Assembly: GCF_016741775.1 (NCBI RefSeq) | Contig: NZ_JAERRK010000011.1 | Span: forward strand, 1-64,000 | Direction: 5' to 3' | Length of the DNA: 64,000 bases | Origin: Streptomyces actinomycinicus | GTDB taxonomy: Bacteria > Actinomycetota > Actinomycetes > Streptomycetales > Streptomycetaceae | Part shown: in pieces, positions 1-8,427 of the stretch | Layout of the letters: each line of letters starts with the position of its first letter | Numbering within the stretch: position 1 is the first letter of the stretch | The notes under the pieces: generated by a model | Seen by the model: the letters and a program-made list of their open reading frames with translations, nothing else | Databases searched by the model: none | What the model was told of the DNA's origin: nothing | Program-made: the position numbers and the translations under genes

Positions 1-147
1 TTGTGGCGGTTCCGGCTGTCCGCGCTGGCCGTCCAGGCCGTGCTGTGGGCGGGCTTCGGTCTCGTCTTCGGTGAGACGGCACAGCGCCTGCTGCGGCCCG
101 AGCCGGTGCCGGACACCCCCGGACAGACGGTTCCGGCCGCGCACTGA
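1..147 (+). CDS. CbtA-family cobalt transporter subunit, C-terminal end (partial)
   Basis: Only the last 48 codons are present; the 5' part lies outside the window. The tail reads as one hydrophobic helix (leucine/alanine/valine-rich, ending in GFGLVFGETAQRLL) followed by a polar tail. CbtA proteins are predicted membrane components of B12-regulated cobalt uptake, and their last helix looks like this. In streptomycetes a cbtA-type gene commonly sits next to a phosphoglycerate-mutase-fold gene, as here (the next gene converges on it from the other strand). The call rests on a short stretch and that neighbourhood, so it is tentative. Confidence 0.5.
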   Translation: MWRFRLSALAVQAVLWAGFGLVFGETAQRLLRPEPVPDTPGQTVPAAH

Positions 148-199
148 CCCCTTCCGGACAACAAAGGGCTCTTCGCGACCAGTGAGCCGGGGGCCGGGC

Positions 200-784
200 T
201 CAGGGAGTGGTGCCCGGCGCGGCCAAGGGCTGTCCGAGGCCCAGATTCCAGCGCCCGGCCCGCCCGCTGAGTGCCGTGGCCGTCAGCGGGGGTACGTCGA
301 GCCGCCAGAAGGCAGCCGCGGGCAGGCCCAGGGCATGGACGACCGCGGCGCGTACGACCTCCGGCTCGACCACCGCGAGCGTACGGCCGTCCCCGTCCTG
401 TACGCCGTCCAGCCAGCGGCCGACCCGCTCGCACACGTCCTGCACCGACTCCCCGCCGTGTGCCGCCCAGCGGGGATCGGTGAGCCACCGGCCCACCGCC
501 TCCGGTTCCGCGGCCCCCACCTCCTCCAGGGTGCGGCCCCGCCACCGGCCCACATCAAGAGCCCCCAACTCCGGCACCGCCGTGCCGTCCAGACCGAGCG
601 TCTCCGCCGTCTCCCGGCAGCGCACGCTCGGGGACACGACCGCACGGGCGGCGGCGGGCAGCGATCCGGCCGCCGCGCGGGCGTGCGCCGCGCCGATGCC
701 GTCGATCGAGTCACCGTCGTAGAAGCGGGCCTGCCGCAGCGACGGGCTCGTCGCGGGCGACACGAAGACGACTCGGCTGGTCAC
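200..784 (-). CDS. histidine phosphatase family protein with degenerate active site
   Basis: A 194-residue phosphoglycerate-mutase/CobC-fold protein. The GTG at 784 is preceded by CGAGGAG at good spacing. The central motif VVSPSVRCRETAE, with the phosphate-binding Arg of the family, and the LGALDVGRWRG segment are recognisable. The N-terminal RHG catalytic signature is absent, however: the first strand runs VSPATSPSLRQARF. The second catalytic His, usually VTHGGVIR, is replaced in AVVEPEVVRAAV. It ends convergently with the cbtA-type gene. In cobalt loci such proteins are assumed to be alpha-ribazole-phosphatase-like, but with both histidines missing this member is more likely a binding or structural protein. 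Confidence 0.7.
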   Translation of the reverse strand: MTSRVVFVSPATSPSLRQARFYDGDSIDGIGAAHARAAAGSLPAAARAVVSPSVRCRETAETLGLDGTAVPELGALDVGRWRGRTLEEVGAAEPEAVGRWLTDPRWAAHGGESVQDVCERVGRWLDGVQDGDGRTLAVVEPEVVRAAVVHALGLPAAAFWRLDVPPLTATALSGRAGRWNLGLGQPLAAPGTTP

Positions 785-870
785 GTGGCTCCTCGAAGAA
801 GGTTCCCGGCCGTACGCCGGGCCGGGAGCGCGCCCCCCGTCCCGTCGGCCTCGCGGCGAACATAGCATCC

Positions 871-3333
871 GTGGACCACACGCCTCCCGCAGATCCGCAG
901 GTCAGCGGCAGGGGCGGGAATGCCGGAGGCCGGCCCGCGGCGCTCGGGGAAGGTGCCGGGGACAAGGCGGTGGGCGATTCTGGAGGGATGTGGGGTGTCC
1001 CAGCCAGCCGACTGCCAGCGGCCTACGCCGCCTCCGCTCGTCACGCCCTGCGCGTGATGCCGGCCGCAGCGGCGGGGTTCTACTTCTTCCGCTACGGCCT
1101 CGGCCTCCCCGTGGCGGCGACCTACTCGCTGTTCACGGCCATCGCACTGGGCGGCCTGTCCAGGATCCCCGGCACCGGCCGGCAGCGCTCCGCGCTGATC
1201 CTGCGCCTGCTGCCGGTGTGCTGGGTGCTCGTGACCGTCGGCACCTATCTGTCCGTGCGCACCTGGAGCGCGGTCACCGGCATGCTGGTGACCGGCTTCG
1301 CGCTGGCCTTCTCGGCCGTGGGCGGACCCCGTCCGGCGGGGGCGGCGCCGGGACTGCAACTGCTGTACATCCTGCCGTCGTTCCCGCCGTACGATCCCGG
1401 TTCGCTCGCCGAGCGGCTGATCGGCACGACGACCGGGGCGGTCCTGCTGGTGGCCACGGAGGCGCTCCTGTTCCCCGAGCCGGCCCCGCCGACGTACCGG
1501 GAGCGGGCGGCCCGCGGCGCCCTGACCGCCGAACGGTGCGCGGCGCTGCTCACCGGGCCTCCTCACGCCCTGACCGCCATGGACATCCAGGCGGAGCGGG
1601 AGGCGAGCCAGGCGCTGCGGGACCGCAATGTGCCGGAGGCCGAGCGGCCGGCGGGGCCCGGGGTGCGCGATCGCGCACTCACCCACACCGGGCTCGTCAT
1701 CCGGACACTGCTCAGCCGGCTGGTGCAGCTGCCCGCCACGCCGGGGGAGGAACCGGACCCCGAGGTGACCGCCGTACTGGACGCCGTGGCGCGACTGGCC
1801 GCGGCGACCGCGGCCTGCCTACGGGCCGGACCGCCCCCCACGGCGGAGTACGCGGACCTGGTCGCGGCCCGCGGCCGCCTGTCCGACCGCTCCGCCGGCA
1901 CGCCTCCCGCGCGGTCGAGCGCCGGTCCACCGCCTGCTCCGGCGAGCGCCGACCGACCGCCGGAGGGAAGGAACGCCGGTCCGCCGCCCGGGGCGAGGAA
2001 CGCCGGCCATCCGTCCGCCGCGGCGGGTGTCGCCCGCCCGCCCGCCGGGGCCGGCACCGCCCACGGGCCCGCCGGGTCCGGTCCGGGTGCCGGTCTGACG
2101 CCCGCCGTGCTGCGCCGGCACGCCGCCGTCCTGGAGATCGCCGACGCGGCGCTGGCCATGGCCACGGCGGCCGATCTGGCGGTACGAGGCCGGCGCAGCT
2201 CCATGGAGACGGCGCCGGGCCGCTTCTGGTACGCGACCGTCCCGGCGCCGGTCCTCTGGTGGCACCGGCTGCGCGGCCATGCCGGACGGCGGTCGGTGTT
2301 CTTCCAGAACGCGGTGCGTATCGCCCTCGCCCTGACGGCGGTCCGGCTGGTGGCCGGGGTGGACACGCTGCCCCACGGGTTCTGGGCCATGCTGGCGACG
2401 CTCTCCCTCGTCCGCACCACCGTGGACCAGACGTGGAGCACCATCCGCGTGGCGCTCGCCGGCACCCTGGCCGGGGCTCTGGTGACCGCCGGGGTACTGA
2501 TCGCCGTGGGTTCCGACACCGTCGTCTACGCCGTCACGCTGCCGCTGTGGATGCTGGTCGCCTTCACGGTGGGGCCGGTGCGGGGCGTCGGCTGGGCGCA
2601 GGGCATGTTCACCGTCCTCGTGGCCCTGGTCTTCGCCCAGCTCGCACCGTCGACGTGGCGGCTGGCCGAGGTCCGGGTGCTGGACGTGCTGATCGGCAGC
2701 GCGATCGGCGCCGTCTTCGGAGTACTGGCCTGGCCCCGCGGCGCCCATGACGAACTGCGCCACGCGGCGGCGGAGCTGATGCGCAGAGCCGCGGAGATCG
2801 TGGTGGCGACCAGTGCCTCGGTGGCCGGAGGGGCGGCGGGGAGCGGGCAGGTCACCGGGTCCGGTCAGCGGTCGCTGCAACACGCCGTGATCCTCGCGGA
2901 GTCGGCGTACGCGCAGTACCAGAGCGAGCCGCCGCGGCTCGTGCCCCGGGGGCAGAAGGTGGACCTGCCCGACCTGGACTGGCAGGCCACGCTGATCACC
3001 GGGCACCACACGCTGTGGGGGTCCGCTCGGCTGCTGGAGCCGCCGCGCACCGAGCTGAGTCCCGAGTCGGCCGAGTCGGCGGGGGTGCTGGGCGAGCGGG
3101 TGGCGGGGCGGATGCTGCTGGTCTCGGCGGCGCTGGACCCGGGGGACGGCACCCCGGCATCGGTGCCGATGATGGACCCGGTCCTCGCGGGCTTCGCCGC
3201 CGAGCCGCCCGGCGCGCCGCGGCGCTACTACGCGACCGTCTCCTGGCTGGCCTCGCTCATGACGGACCTGACCCGTATCGCGCACAGCAGCCGCGCCTCC
3301 GCGCACGGCGGCACAGCCGTGGGCCGGACCTGA
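871..3333 (+). CDS. FUSC-family integral membrane protein
   Basis: About 820 residues with two membrane blocks, near residues 65-205 and 480-625, separated by a cytoplasmic stretch. A second soluble tail follows. This duplicated architecture matches the FUSC/aromatic-acid-exporter-like family, whose members export aromatic acids or other small organics in Gram-negatives; the substrate here is unknown. The linker near residues 335-400 is a low-complexity Pro/Ala/Gly segment with imperfect repeats of the type RNAGPPPGA. The start is uncertain: the GTG at 871 gives the longest frame but has no ribosome site, and ATG 988 lies directly behind GGAGGG without the usual spacer. It is divergent from the phosphatase gene with only 86 bp between them. 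Confidence 0.75.
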   Translation: MDHTPPADPQVSGRGGNAGGRPAALGEGAGDKAVGDSGGMWGVPASRLPAAYAASARHALRVMPAAAAGFYFFRYGLGLPVAATYSLFTAIALGGLSRIPGTGRQRSALILRLLPVCWVLVTVGTYLSVRTWSAVTGMLVTGFALAFSAVGGPRPAGAAPGLQLLYILPSFPPYDPGSLAERLIGTTTGAVLLVATEALLFPEPAPPTYRERAARGALTAERCAALLTGPPHALTAMDIQAEREASQALRDRNVPEAERPAGPGVRDRALTHTGLVIRTLLSRLVQLPATPGEEPDPEVTAVLDAVARLAAATAACLRAGPPPTAEYADLVAARGRLSDRSAGTPPARSSAGPPPAPASADRPPEGRNAGPPPGARNAGHPSAAAGVARPPAGAGTAHGPAGSGPGAGLTPAVLRRHAAVLEIADAALAMATAADLAVRGRRSSMETAPGRFWYATVPAPVLWWHRLRGHAGRRSVFFQNAVRIALALTAVRLVAGVDTLPHGFWAMLATLSLVRTTVDQTWSTIRVALAGTLAGALVTAGVLIAVGSDTVVYAVTLPLWMLVAFTVGPVRGVGWAQGMFTVLVALVFAQLAPSTWRLAEVRVLDVLIGSAIGAVFGVLAWPRGAHDELRHAAAELMRRAAEIVVATSASVAGGAAGSGQVTGSGQRSLQHAVILAESAYAQYQSEPPRLVPRGQKVDLPDLDWQATLITGHHTLWGSARLLEPPRTELSPESAESAGVLGERVAGRMLLVSAALDPGDGTPASVPMMDPVLAGFAAEPPGAPRRYYATVSWLASLMTDLTRIAHSSRASAHGGTAVGRT

Positions 3334-3422
3334 CCCGCGTCGCCGGCGAGCCCGTCCGGGCCCCGTCGCCCGGGTGCGCGACGCGGTGACGGAGCCCGGC
3401 GGGCAGGGCGGTCGACGGGGGG

Positions 3423-4406
3423 CTAGGAGGCCTGGGCCTTGTCGTACAGGGCCTTGGCCACGTCTCCGAAGTAGGGACCGAACATGCGGTTCGGCAGGAA
3501 CACGTAGCCGAAGCTGTTCACGGAGACCTGCAGACCGGTACCCGTCGCCTCGTTGAAGCCGGTGAACCAGGGGCCGCCGCTGGATCCGCCCGTCATGTTG
3601 CAGGCGAGGCCGTGATCCTGGGTGAACAGGAAGTCCTTCGAGCTGTTGCCGCTGCAGTAGATCAGCTTCGTGCCGTCGTACGGCGACGCGGCCGGGAAGC
3701 CGAAGGAGTACATGGGCTTGTTGTAGCCGCCGTTGAACTGGATGCCCTGAGCACCGACGACCGAGGTGAGCGTCCTGCCGTTCAGGGGGCTGACGACCGC
3801 GGCGCCGACGTCGTTGTTCATGTCCTCGCTCGCCTCCCACTGCGGGGTCGTGAGCGTCTTGGCGGCGGCCCATTGGCCGTACGGCGCCTTGCCGTTGTCG
3901 TAGCCCGGCACGAAGACCCAGTTGGTGTGCCAGCTGCCCTGGTACTTCACGCAATGGCCGGCCGTGATGACGGTGCTGGCGTTCTGGCTCGTCACGGCGT
4001 TGCCGGTGCAGGAGGCGGTGCGGCCCTGGAAGGTGAAGAACACCCGTCCCGAGGTCGCGGCGACGGCACCGCCGCCGGTCCACGCGCCACCGGCCTGCGG
4101 GAAGGAGGCGAGGGCGGCGGTCGGTGCCACGGTGGTGGAACGGCCGTGGGACTCGGGGGCCTTGAGGGTCCTGGCGGCCTGCTCGGTGAGCAGCAGGTCG
4201 AGGGGGGTGGCGCCGCGCATGCGCTCGGCGGTCCAGAATGTGCGGGCCTTGTGCTGTGCGGCCGTCGAGGTGGTGTGGGTGGCGGCCGACGGCCCGGAGT
4301 CCGCCGCGTCCGGCGCCGCCTCGGCGGCGCCGGCGTGGACGAGGCCGCCGGTGAACAGGGCTCCGACGGTCAACAGAATGCCCGCGGCAGTGCGATGGCG
4401 TCTCAC
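3423..4406 (-). CDS. secreted trypsin-like serine endopeptidase
   Basis: A 327-residue exported protease. The GTG at 4406 follows GAAGGAG, and the protein opens with a classic signal peptide (basic start, then GILLTVGALFTGGLVHAGAAEA, about residues 9-31, shown here only as its type). The catalytic triad is readable: His151 in ITAGHC, Asp199 in NNDV and Ser277 in GGSSGGP. Cys133 and Cys152 are placed to form the usual disulfide beside the His. The roughly 80-residue region between signal and catalytic domain may be a propeptide. The family is the V8/trypsin-like S1 group of secreted actinobacterial peptidases; cleavage specificity cannot be read. It is monocistronic, with a 6-4-6 palindrome in its upstream region. 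Confidence 0.88.
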   Translation of the reverse strand: MRRHRTAAGILLTVGALFTGGLVHAGAAEAAPDAADSGPSAATHTTSTAAQHKARTFWTAERMRGATPLDLLLTEQAARTLKAPESHGRSTTVAPTAALASFPQAGGAWTGGGAVAATSGRVFFTFQGRTASCTGNAVTSQNASTVITAGHCVKYQGSWHTNWVFVPGYDNGKAPYGQWAAAKTLTTPQWEASEDMNNDVGAAVVSPLNGRTLTSVVGAQGIQFNGGYNKPMYSFGFPAASPYDGTKLIYCSGNSSKDFLFTQDHGLACNMTGGSSGGPWFTGFNEATGTGLQVSVNSFGYVFLPNRMFGPYFGDVAKALYDKAQAS

Positions 4407-4507
4407 GCAGGTCTCCTTCTGCCGTGCCAGGACTGGTCGGGTCCGGGCAGGGTGGGGGAACGAAGAGCGGTGCGAACAGACGTGCGTGAGGCAGCGTGCC
4501 ACGGAAC

Positions 4508-4523
4508 CCCTGAATTGTCAGGG
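4508..4523. promoter_or_regulatory. 6-4-6 palindrome upstream of the secreted protease
   Basis: CCCTGA, four bases, then TCAGGG forms a perfect inverted repeat about 100 bp upstream of the protease GTG. It could be an operator or a small transcript hairpin; no matching regulator was recognised. Confidence 0.35.
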
Positions 4524-4579
4524 CCACGTAAAGACGTTTTGCGGCGCGTACGGCGACCACCGGCGCGGGCCGCGGACGG

Positions 4580-5548
4580 TCAGCCGGCGACGAGTTCCGC
4601 GAAGCGGCGGGCGTCGATGTTGCCGCCGGACGCGATGACGCCGATCCGCCGCGGCGGGTTGTCGACCCGGCCGGCGAGGAGCGCGGCCAGCGGCGTGGCG
4701 CCGCTGGGCTCGAGGACGATCTTCAGCCGCTCGAACGCGAACCGCAGGGCATCGACGATCTCCGCGTCGCTGACCAGGGCGATCCCGTCGACCAGGCGCT
4801 GATTGACGGGGAAGGTGATCTCACCCGGGGTGGACAGGGCCTGTCCGTCGGCGATCGTCCGGGGCACCGGGATCGTCACGCGCGCGCCGCTCTCCAGGGA
4901 GCGCTTGGTGTCGTCGCCGGCCTCGGGCTCGACGCCGATGACACGGATGCCGGGGTGCAGGGCCGTGGCGGCGGTCGCGCTGCCGGCGATGAGACCACCA
5001 CCCCCCACCGGCACCACCAGGGCGTCCAACGGGCCGGTCTCCTCGAGGAGTTCGAGAGCGGCCGTGCCCTGGCCCGCGATGACGTGCGGGTGGTCGTACG
5101 GCGGGATGAGGACCAGCCCGCGGTCCTCGGCCAGCGCGTGGCCGAGCGAGGTGCGGTCCTCGGTGTAGCGGTCGTACGTCACGATCTCCGCCCCGTACCC
5201 GGCGGTCGCCGCCAGCTTGGAGCGGGGCGCGTCCTCGGGCATCAGGATGACGGCCGTGGTGCCGAGTTCGCGGGCGGCCAGGGCGGTGGCCTGCGCGTGA
5301 TTGCCGGAGGAGTACGCCGCGATGCCCTTGGTCAGCTGCTCGGGCGACAGCTGGGCGGCGGCGTTGTACGCGCCGCGGAACTTGAAGGCCCCGATCCGCT
5401 GGAAGTTCTCGGCCTTGATGAACACCTCGGCTCCGACGAGGGAGTTCAGGGTGCGCGAGGTGAGGACGGGGGTGCGGTGGGCGACGCCCTCGAGGCGTGC
5501 GGCGGCCTCGCGTACGTCGTCGAAGGATACGGGCGGTACGGCAGCCAT
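4580..5548 (-). CDS. fold-type II PLP serine racemase / threonine dehydratase
   Basis: A 322-residue PLP enzyme of the serine racemase/threonine dehydratase family, the right length for the single-domain form without the ACT regulatory domain. Lys56 in GAFKFRGA is the Schiff-base lysine and VGGGGLIAG is the phosphate-binding loop. The loop facing the substrate reads YSSGNHAQA: Ser81 occupies the position that is Ser in eukaryotic serine racemases and Ala (SAGNHAQG) in ordinary threonine dehydratases. Racemase activity on serine is therefore plausible in addition to beta-elimination giving pyruvate or 2-oxobutanoate. It is the last gene of an operon after the D-serine dehydratase, 56 bp downstream of it, which supports a serine role. 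Confidence 0.85.
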   Translation of the reverse strand: MAAVPPVSFDDVREAAARLEGVAHRTPVLTSRTLNSLVGAEVFIKAENFQRIGAFKFRGAYNAAAQLSPEQLTKGIAAYSSGNHAQATALAARELGTTAVILMPEDAPRSKLAATAGYGAEIVTYDRYTEDRTSLGHALAEDRGLVLIPPYDHPHVIAGQGTAALELLEETGPLDALVVPVGGGGLIAGSATAATALHPGIRVIGVEPEAGDDTKRSLESGARVTIPVPRTIADGQALSTPGEITFPVNQRLVDGIALVSDAEIVDALRFAFERLKIVLEPSGATPLAALLAGRVDNPPRRIGVIASGGNIDARRFAELVAG

Positions 5549-5604
5549 GAGAGGTCCTCGAGGTGGTCGGCAGAGGAGGGGGGTGAAGAGGCGGCGGGGG
5601 CGGC

Positions 5605-6771
5605 TCACCAGCCGGTGACGCGGGGCCAGAAGGCCTCGATCGCCGGCGGCGTGCCGGTGTCCCGGGAGCCGTCGACGACGTGGTAGCCGTGGTGCTGGGC
5701 GGCGGTGGCGCAGGCATGGTTGGGGAGGATGCGCAGGCGGGTACCGATGGGCAGGTCCGGCAGGGCGCCGCCGTCGCGGGCGGTCAGGGTGCCGTGCTCC
5801 TGGCTCGCGGCCGTCATGACCAGGCCGGGGATCAGGGTGCCCTGCAGATCGGTGACCAGGCCGTACCCCTGGTCCTGCGCCTGGGCGGCGGTGCCCCGGT
5901 CGCGGGACATCGCCATCCAGCCGCCGTCGGTGACGATCCACCCGTATTCGGGGCGGTGGCCGATGACGGTGACGACGACCGACAGCGCGAGGTCGTCGAG
6001 TGCGCAGACCCCGAGACCGGCCATCACCAGGTCGAAGAAGACGTAGTTACCGGCACGGAGTTCGGTGACGCCGGTGAGGTCCTCGGCGGCATGGGCGGTC
6101 GGCGTGGAGCCGACGCTCACGGTCCGCACCGGCAGCCCGGCCGCGCGGAGCCGTTCGGCCGCGGACACCGCGGCGTCCCGTTCCTCGTCCGCCGCCAGGC
6201 GCCGTTCGCCGGCGGTGCGGGCGGAGTACGACTCGCCCGCGTGGGTCAGCACGCCGTCCAGGCAGCCCGCCTCGTGCAGGATGCGGCCGATCCCGGGGAG
6301 CCCGGGCGCGTCGGGCCGCAGTCCGCCGCGGTGGCCGTCGCAGTCGATCTCGATCAGGGCCGGGAGGCCGGTACGGGCCTCGCGCGCGGCCGCGGCGATG
6401 AACGTGGCCTGCTCGGTGCTGTCGAGCAGCACGCGCAGGGTGACGCCGCGCCGCAACAGGGCGATGACACGCGGGAGTCTGTGCGGGGCGATGCCGACGG
6501 CGTAGGTGATGTCGGTGTGGCCTGCGTCGGCGAACGCCTCGGCCTCGGCGAGGGTGGAGACGGTGACGGGACCGGGGGTGCCGCCGTGCAGCAGAGCGGC
6601 GGCGTCGAGACTCTTGGCCGTCTTCACGTGGGGGCGCAGCGTGACCCCGAGCCGCTCGGCCCTGGCCCGCAGGCGCGCGATGTTGCGCCGCGTCCGGTGT
6701 ACGTCGACCACGGCGAACGGGGTGTCCGGCCCGGTCAGGGCGGGGGAGGTGGCGGAGGAGCAGGTGTTCAT
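5605..6771 (-). CDS. D-serine dehydratase / D-threonine aldolase-type PLP enzyme (DSD1 family)
   Basis: A 388-residue alanine-racemase-fold protein. Lys50 in PHVKTAKS is the PLP lysine, with an N-terminal TIM barrel and a C-terminal beta domain. The C-terminal PNHACAT motif supplies the His and Cys that bind the catalytic zinc in yeast and vertebrate DSD1-type D-serine dehydratases. The expected reaction is D-serine to pyruvate and ammonia, possibly also D-threonine cleavage or deamination. The start ATG 6771 is 14 bp after the regulator stop codon, so the two are co-transcribed. With the racemase-like gene behind it, this makes a route from either serine enantiomer to pyruvate. Confidence 0.85.
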   Translation of the reverse strand: MNTCSSATSPALTGPDTPFAVVDVHRTRRNIARLRARAERLGVTLRPHVKTAKSLDAAALLHGGTPGPVTVSTLAEAEAFADAGHTDITYAVGIAPHRLPRVIALLRRGVTLRVLLDSTEQATFIAAAAREARTGLPALIEIDCDGHRGGLRPDAPGLPGIGRILHEAGCLDGVLTHAGESYSARTAGERRLAADEERDAAVSAAERLRAAGLPVRTVSVGSTPTAHAAEDLTGVTELRAGNYVFFDLVMAGLGVCALDDLALSVVVTVIGHRPEYGWIVTDGGWMAMSRDRGTAAQAQDQGYGLVTDLQGTLIPGLVMTAASQEHGTLTARDGGALPDLPIGTRLRILPNHACATAAQHHGYHVVDGSRDTGTPPAIEAFWPRVTGW

Positions 6772-6785
6772 GAGCGAGCGGCCCT

Positions 6786-7472
6786 TCACTTCGCGTAGTT
6801 GTAGACCGTCGCCCGGGACACGCCGAGCAGGTCCGCGATGGTCTGCGCGGCGTCGCGCGAGTCGAAGTAGCCGTCGCGCTGCAACTGCCGTACCAGGGCC
6901 TTCTTGTCCTCCCGGCTCAGCGACCTGGGCGTCGTGGCGCGCTCGGCGGCGCGGGTCTCCACGGCCCGGCGCAGCTCGCGCGCGGTGCGGTCCCGCAGGG
7001 TCTCCAGGGGCTGGTCGCGGTGCTTCGTGTCCGTCGCCACGAGGTTGGACAGCGTGAGGGTCACCGGTGACAGGACGGACACGTCCAGGTTCAGGCACAG
7101 TGCCGCGACGTACTCGCCCGCGGCGTTCTTGATGCCGATGGACGTGCTCTTCGCCGGGCGGCCGTCGGGAAATCGGTTGGGGTAGTTCTGGATGACGCTC
7201 GGGTAGTCCGGGTCGGCGATCCGGGCCAGGCCCAACTCCGTCGCCGAGTCGCCCACCTGACGACCGGACAGGTTGTTCTCGATGGCGCGGATCGCATGCT
7301 CCGGGTCACGCAGGTCGTGCAGCACCACCTCGCACAGTCCCGGGAACATACGGCCCAGCGCGACGGCGATCTTCTCGGCCTCCCGGACGAGGTGCTCGTC
7401 GCCGCTCTCCGTGCCGTCCGCGCGGTGGTCCACGGGCGCCCTCACCGTCCCCAGCTTAGACTCTCTGTCCAT
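6786..7472 (-). CDS. PAS-HTH transcriptional regulator, DauR/YheO family
   Basis: A 228-residue regulator with an N-terminal YheO-type PAS domain (about residues 27-135, including the conserved SIGIKN stretch) and a C-terminal helix-turn-helix (about 175-228, ending DLLGVSRATVYNYAK). Relatives include DauR, which controls D-arginine catabolism in Pseudomonas, so regulation of a D-amino-acid operon fits. It is the first gene of the operon. A perfect 7-4-7 palindrome covers its ATG. A GTG start at 7445 behind GGGGACG is a possible alternative and would place the palindrome in the leader. The effector is not visible; D-serine is the obvious guess. Confidence 0.85.
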   Translation of the reverse strand: MDRESKLGTVRAPVDHRADGTESGDEHLVREAEKIAVALGRMFPGLCEVVLHDLRDPEHAIRAIENNLSGRQVGDSATELGLARIADPDYPSVIQNYPNRFPDGRPAKSTSIGIKNAAGEYVAALCLNLDVSVLSPVTLTLSNLVATDTKHRDQPLETLRDRTARELRRAVETRAAERATTPRSLSREDKKALVRQLQRDGYFDSRDAAQTIADLLGVSRATVYNYAK

Positions 7473-7482
7473 CTCTGGACAG
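7465..7482. promoter_or_regulatory. perfect palindrome over the start of the D-serine operon
   Basis: CTGTCCA, TCTC, TGGACAG is a perfect 7-4-7 inverted repeat that covers the ATG (7470-7472) of the PAS-HTH regulator. A further CTGTCCAG half-site lies about 30 bp upstream near 7507. The position suggests autoregulation. Confidence 0.55.
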
Positions 7483-7647
7483 CAAGGCTAGGAAGTCGTC
7501 GGCCCGCTGTCCAGCGCCCGCGGTTCGCGGTGCACCTGCCGGCCTTGTTCCCGGGTGCCCCGCGACCGGCGCCGATCAGCCAAGTACCGTGCGTACGAGC
7601 ACGTATCGCACACAGCGCGATCCAGAACGTTCCGCCGAGGGGGACAC

Positions 7648-8427
7648 ATGGCCGACCGGTCCAGTGCAGAGCCCAAGCCGTGGCTGCGCAGCTTCCATCA
7701 GTCGACACCGGGAGCGCCCCGGCTGCTCTGTCTGCCGCACGCCGGCGGCTCCGCGAGCTTCTTCTTCTCCGTCTCCAAGGCGCTGTCGCCGGCGGTGGAC
7801 GTACGCGGGGTGCAGTACCCCGGCCGCCAGGACCGCCAGCACGAGACACCGGCCCGCTCCATCCAGGAACTCGCGCAGGGCGTGTTCGACGCGCTGGACC
7901 ACGAGGAGGACACGCCGCTGGTGCTGTTCGGGCACAGCATGGGGGCCGTGGTCGGGTTCGAGCTGGCGCGTCTCCTGGAGAACGCCGGGCGGCCTCCCGC
8001 GGTGCTGATCGTCTCCGGCCGGCGCGGTCCGGCGATCGAACGGGTCGACACCGTCCACAAGGGGGACGACGCGTCGGTGATCGCGGAGGTCACCAAGCTC
8101 GGCGGCACCGACTCGCAGCTGCTCGAGGACGAGGAGATACAGCAGATCATCCTGCCCGTGCTGCGGGCGGACTACTATGCGATCGAGACCTACCAGCGCA
8201 CGCCCGGACCGCGGCTGAGCTGCCCCTTCGTCGTGATGACGGGGGACGCGGACCCCCGGGTGACGCCGGACGAGGCCCGGATCTGGGCCGAGGAGACCGA
8301 GGGCGCGTTCGAGCTGGAGGTCTACCCCGGCGGCCACTTCTTCCTGGTGGCGCAGCAGGAGGCCGTGGTGGCGCGAATCGAGGCCACGCTGCGGGAGCTG
8401 GGCTCCGGCGCGGGAGCGGTGGTCTGA
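7648..8427 (+). CDS. type II thioesterase (alpha/beta hydrolase)
   Basis: A 259-residue thioesterase of the TesA/type II editing class, the usual length. GAGGGGGACAC precedes ATG 7648. The nucleophile elbow is FGHSMGA near residue 95, the catalytic Asp is expected in MTGDADP, and the catalytic His is in GGHFFL near residue 230. These enzymes remove stalled or mis-primed acyl groups from carrier proteins of polyketide and non-ribosomal synthases. No synthase, carrier protein or phosphopantetheinyl transferase occurs in the window, so it must serve a distant cluster, be a relic, or act on other acyl thioesters. It is divergent from the D-serine operon and stands alone. Confidence 0.88.
   Translation: MADRSSAEPKPWLRSFHQSTPGAPRLLCLPHAGGSASFFFSVSKALSPAVDVRGVQYPGRQDRQHETPARSIQELAQGVFDALDHEEDTPLVLFGHSMGAVVGFELARLLENAGRPPAVLIVSGRRGPAIERVDTVHKGDDASVIAEVTKLGGTDSQLLEDEEIQQIILPVLRADYYAIETYQRTPGPRLSCPFVVMTGDADPRVTPDEARIWAEETEGAFELEVYPGGHFFLVAQQEAVVARIEATLRELGSGAGAVV

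Noticed and set aside
1819..4560. Long minus-strand frame antisense to the FUSC gene and out of frame with the protease
   Set aside because: It is Arg/Pro-rich, has no family motifs, and competes with two well-supported genes.
7648..8427. Marker of a polyketide or peptide cluster
   Set aside because: No synthase, carrier or tailoring genes occur within the window on either side.
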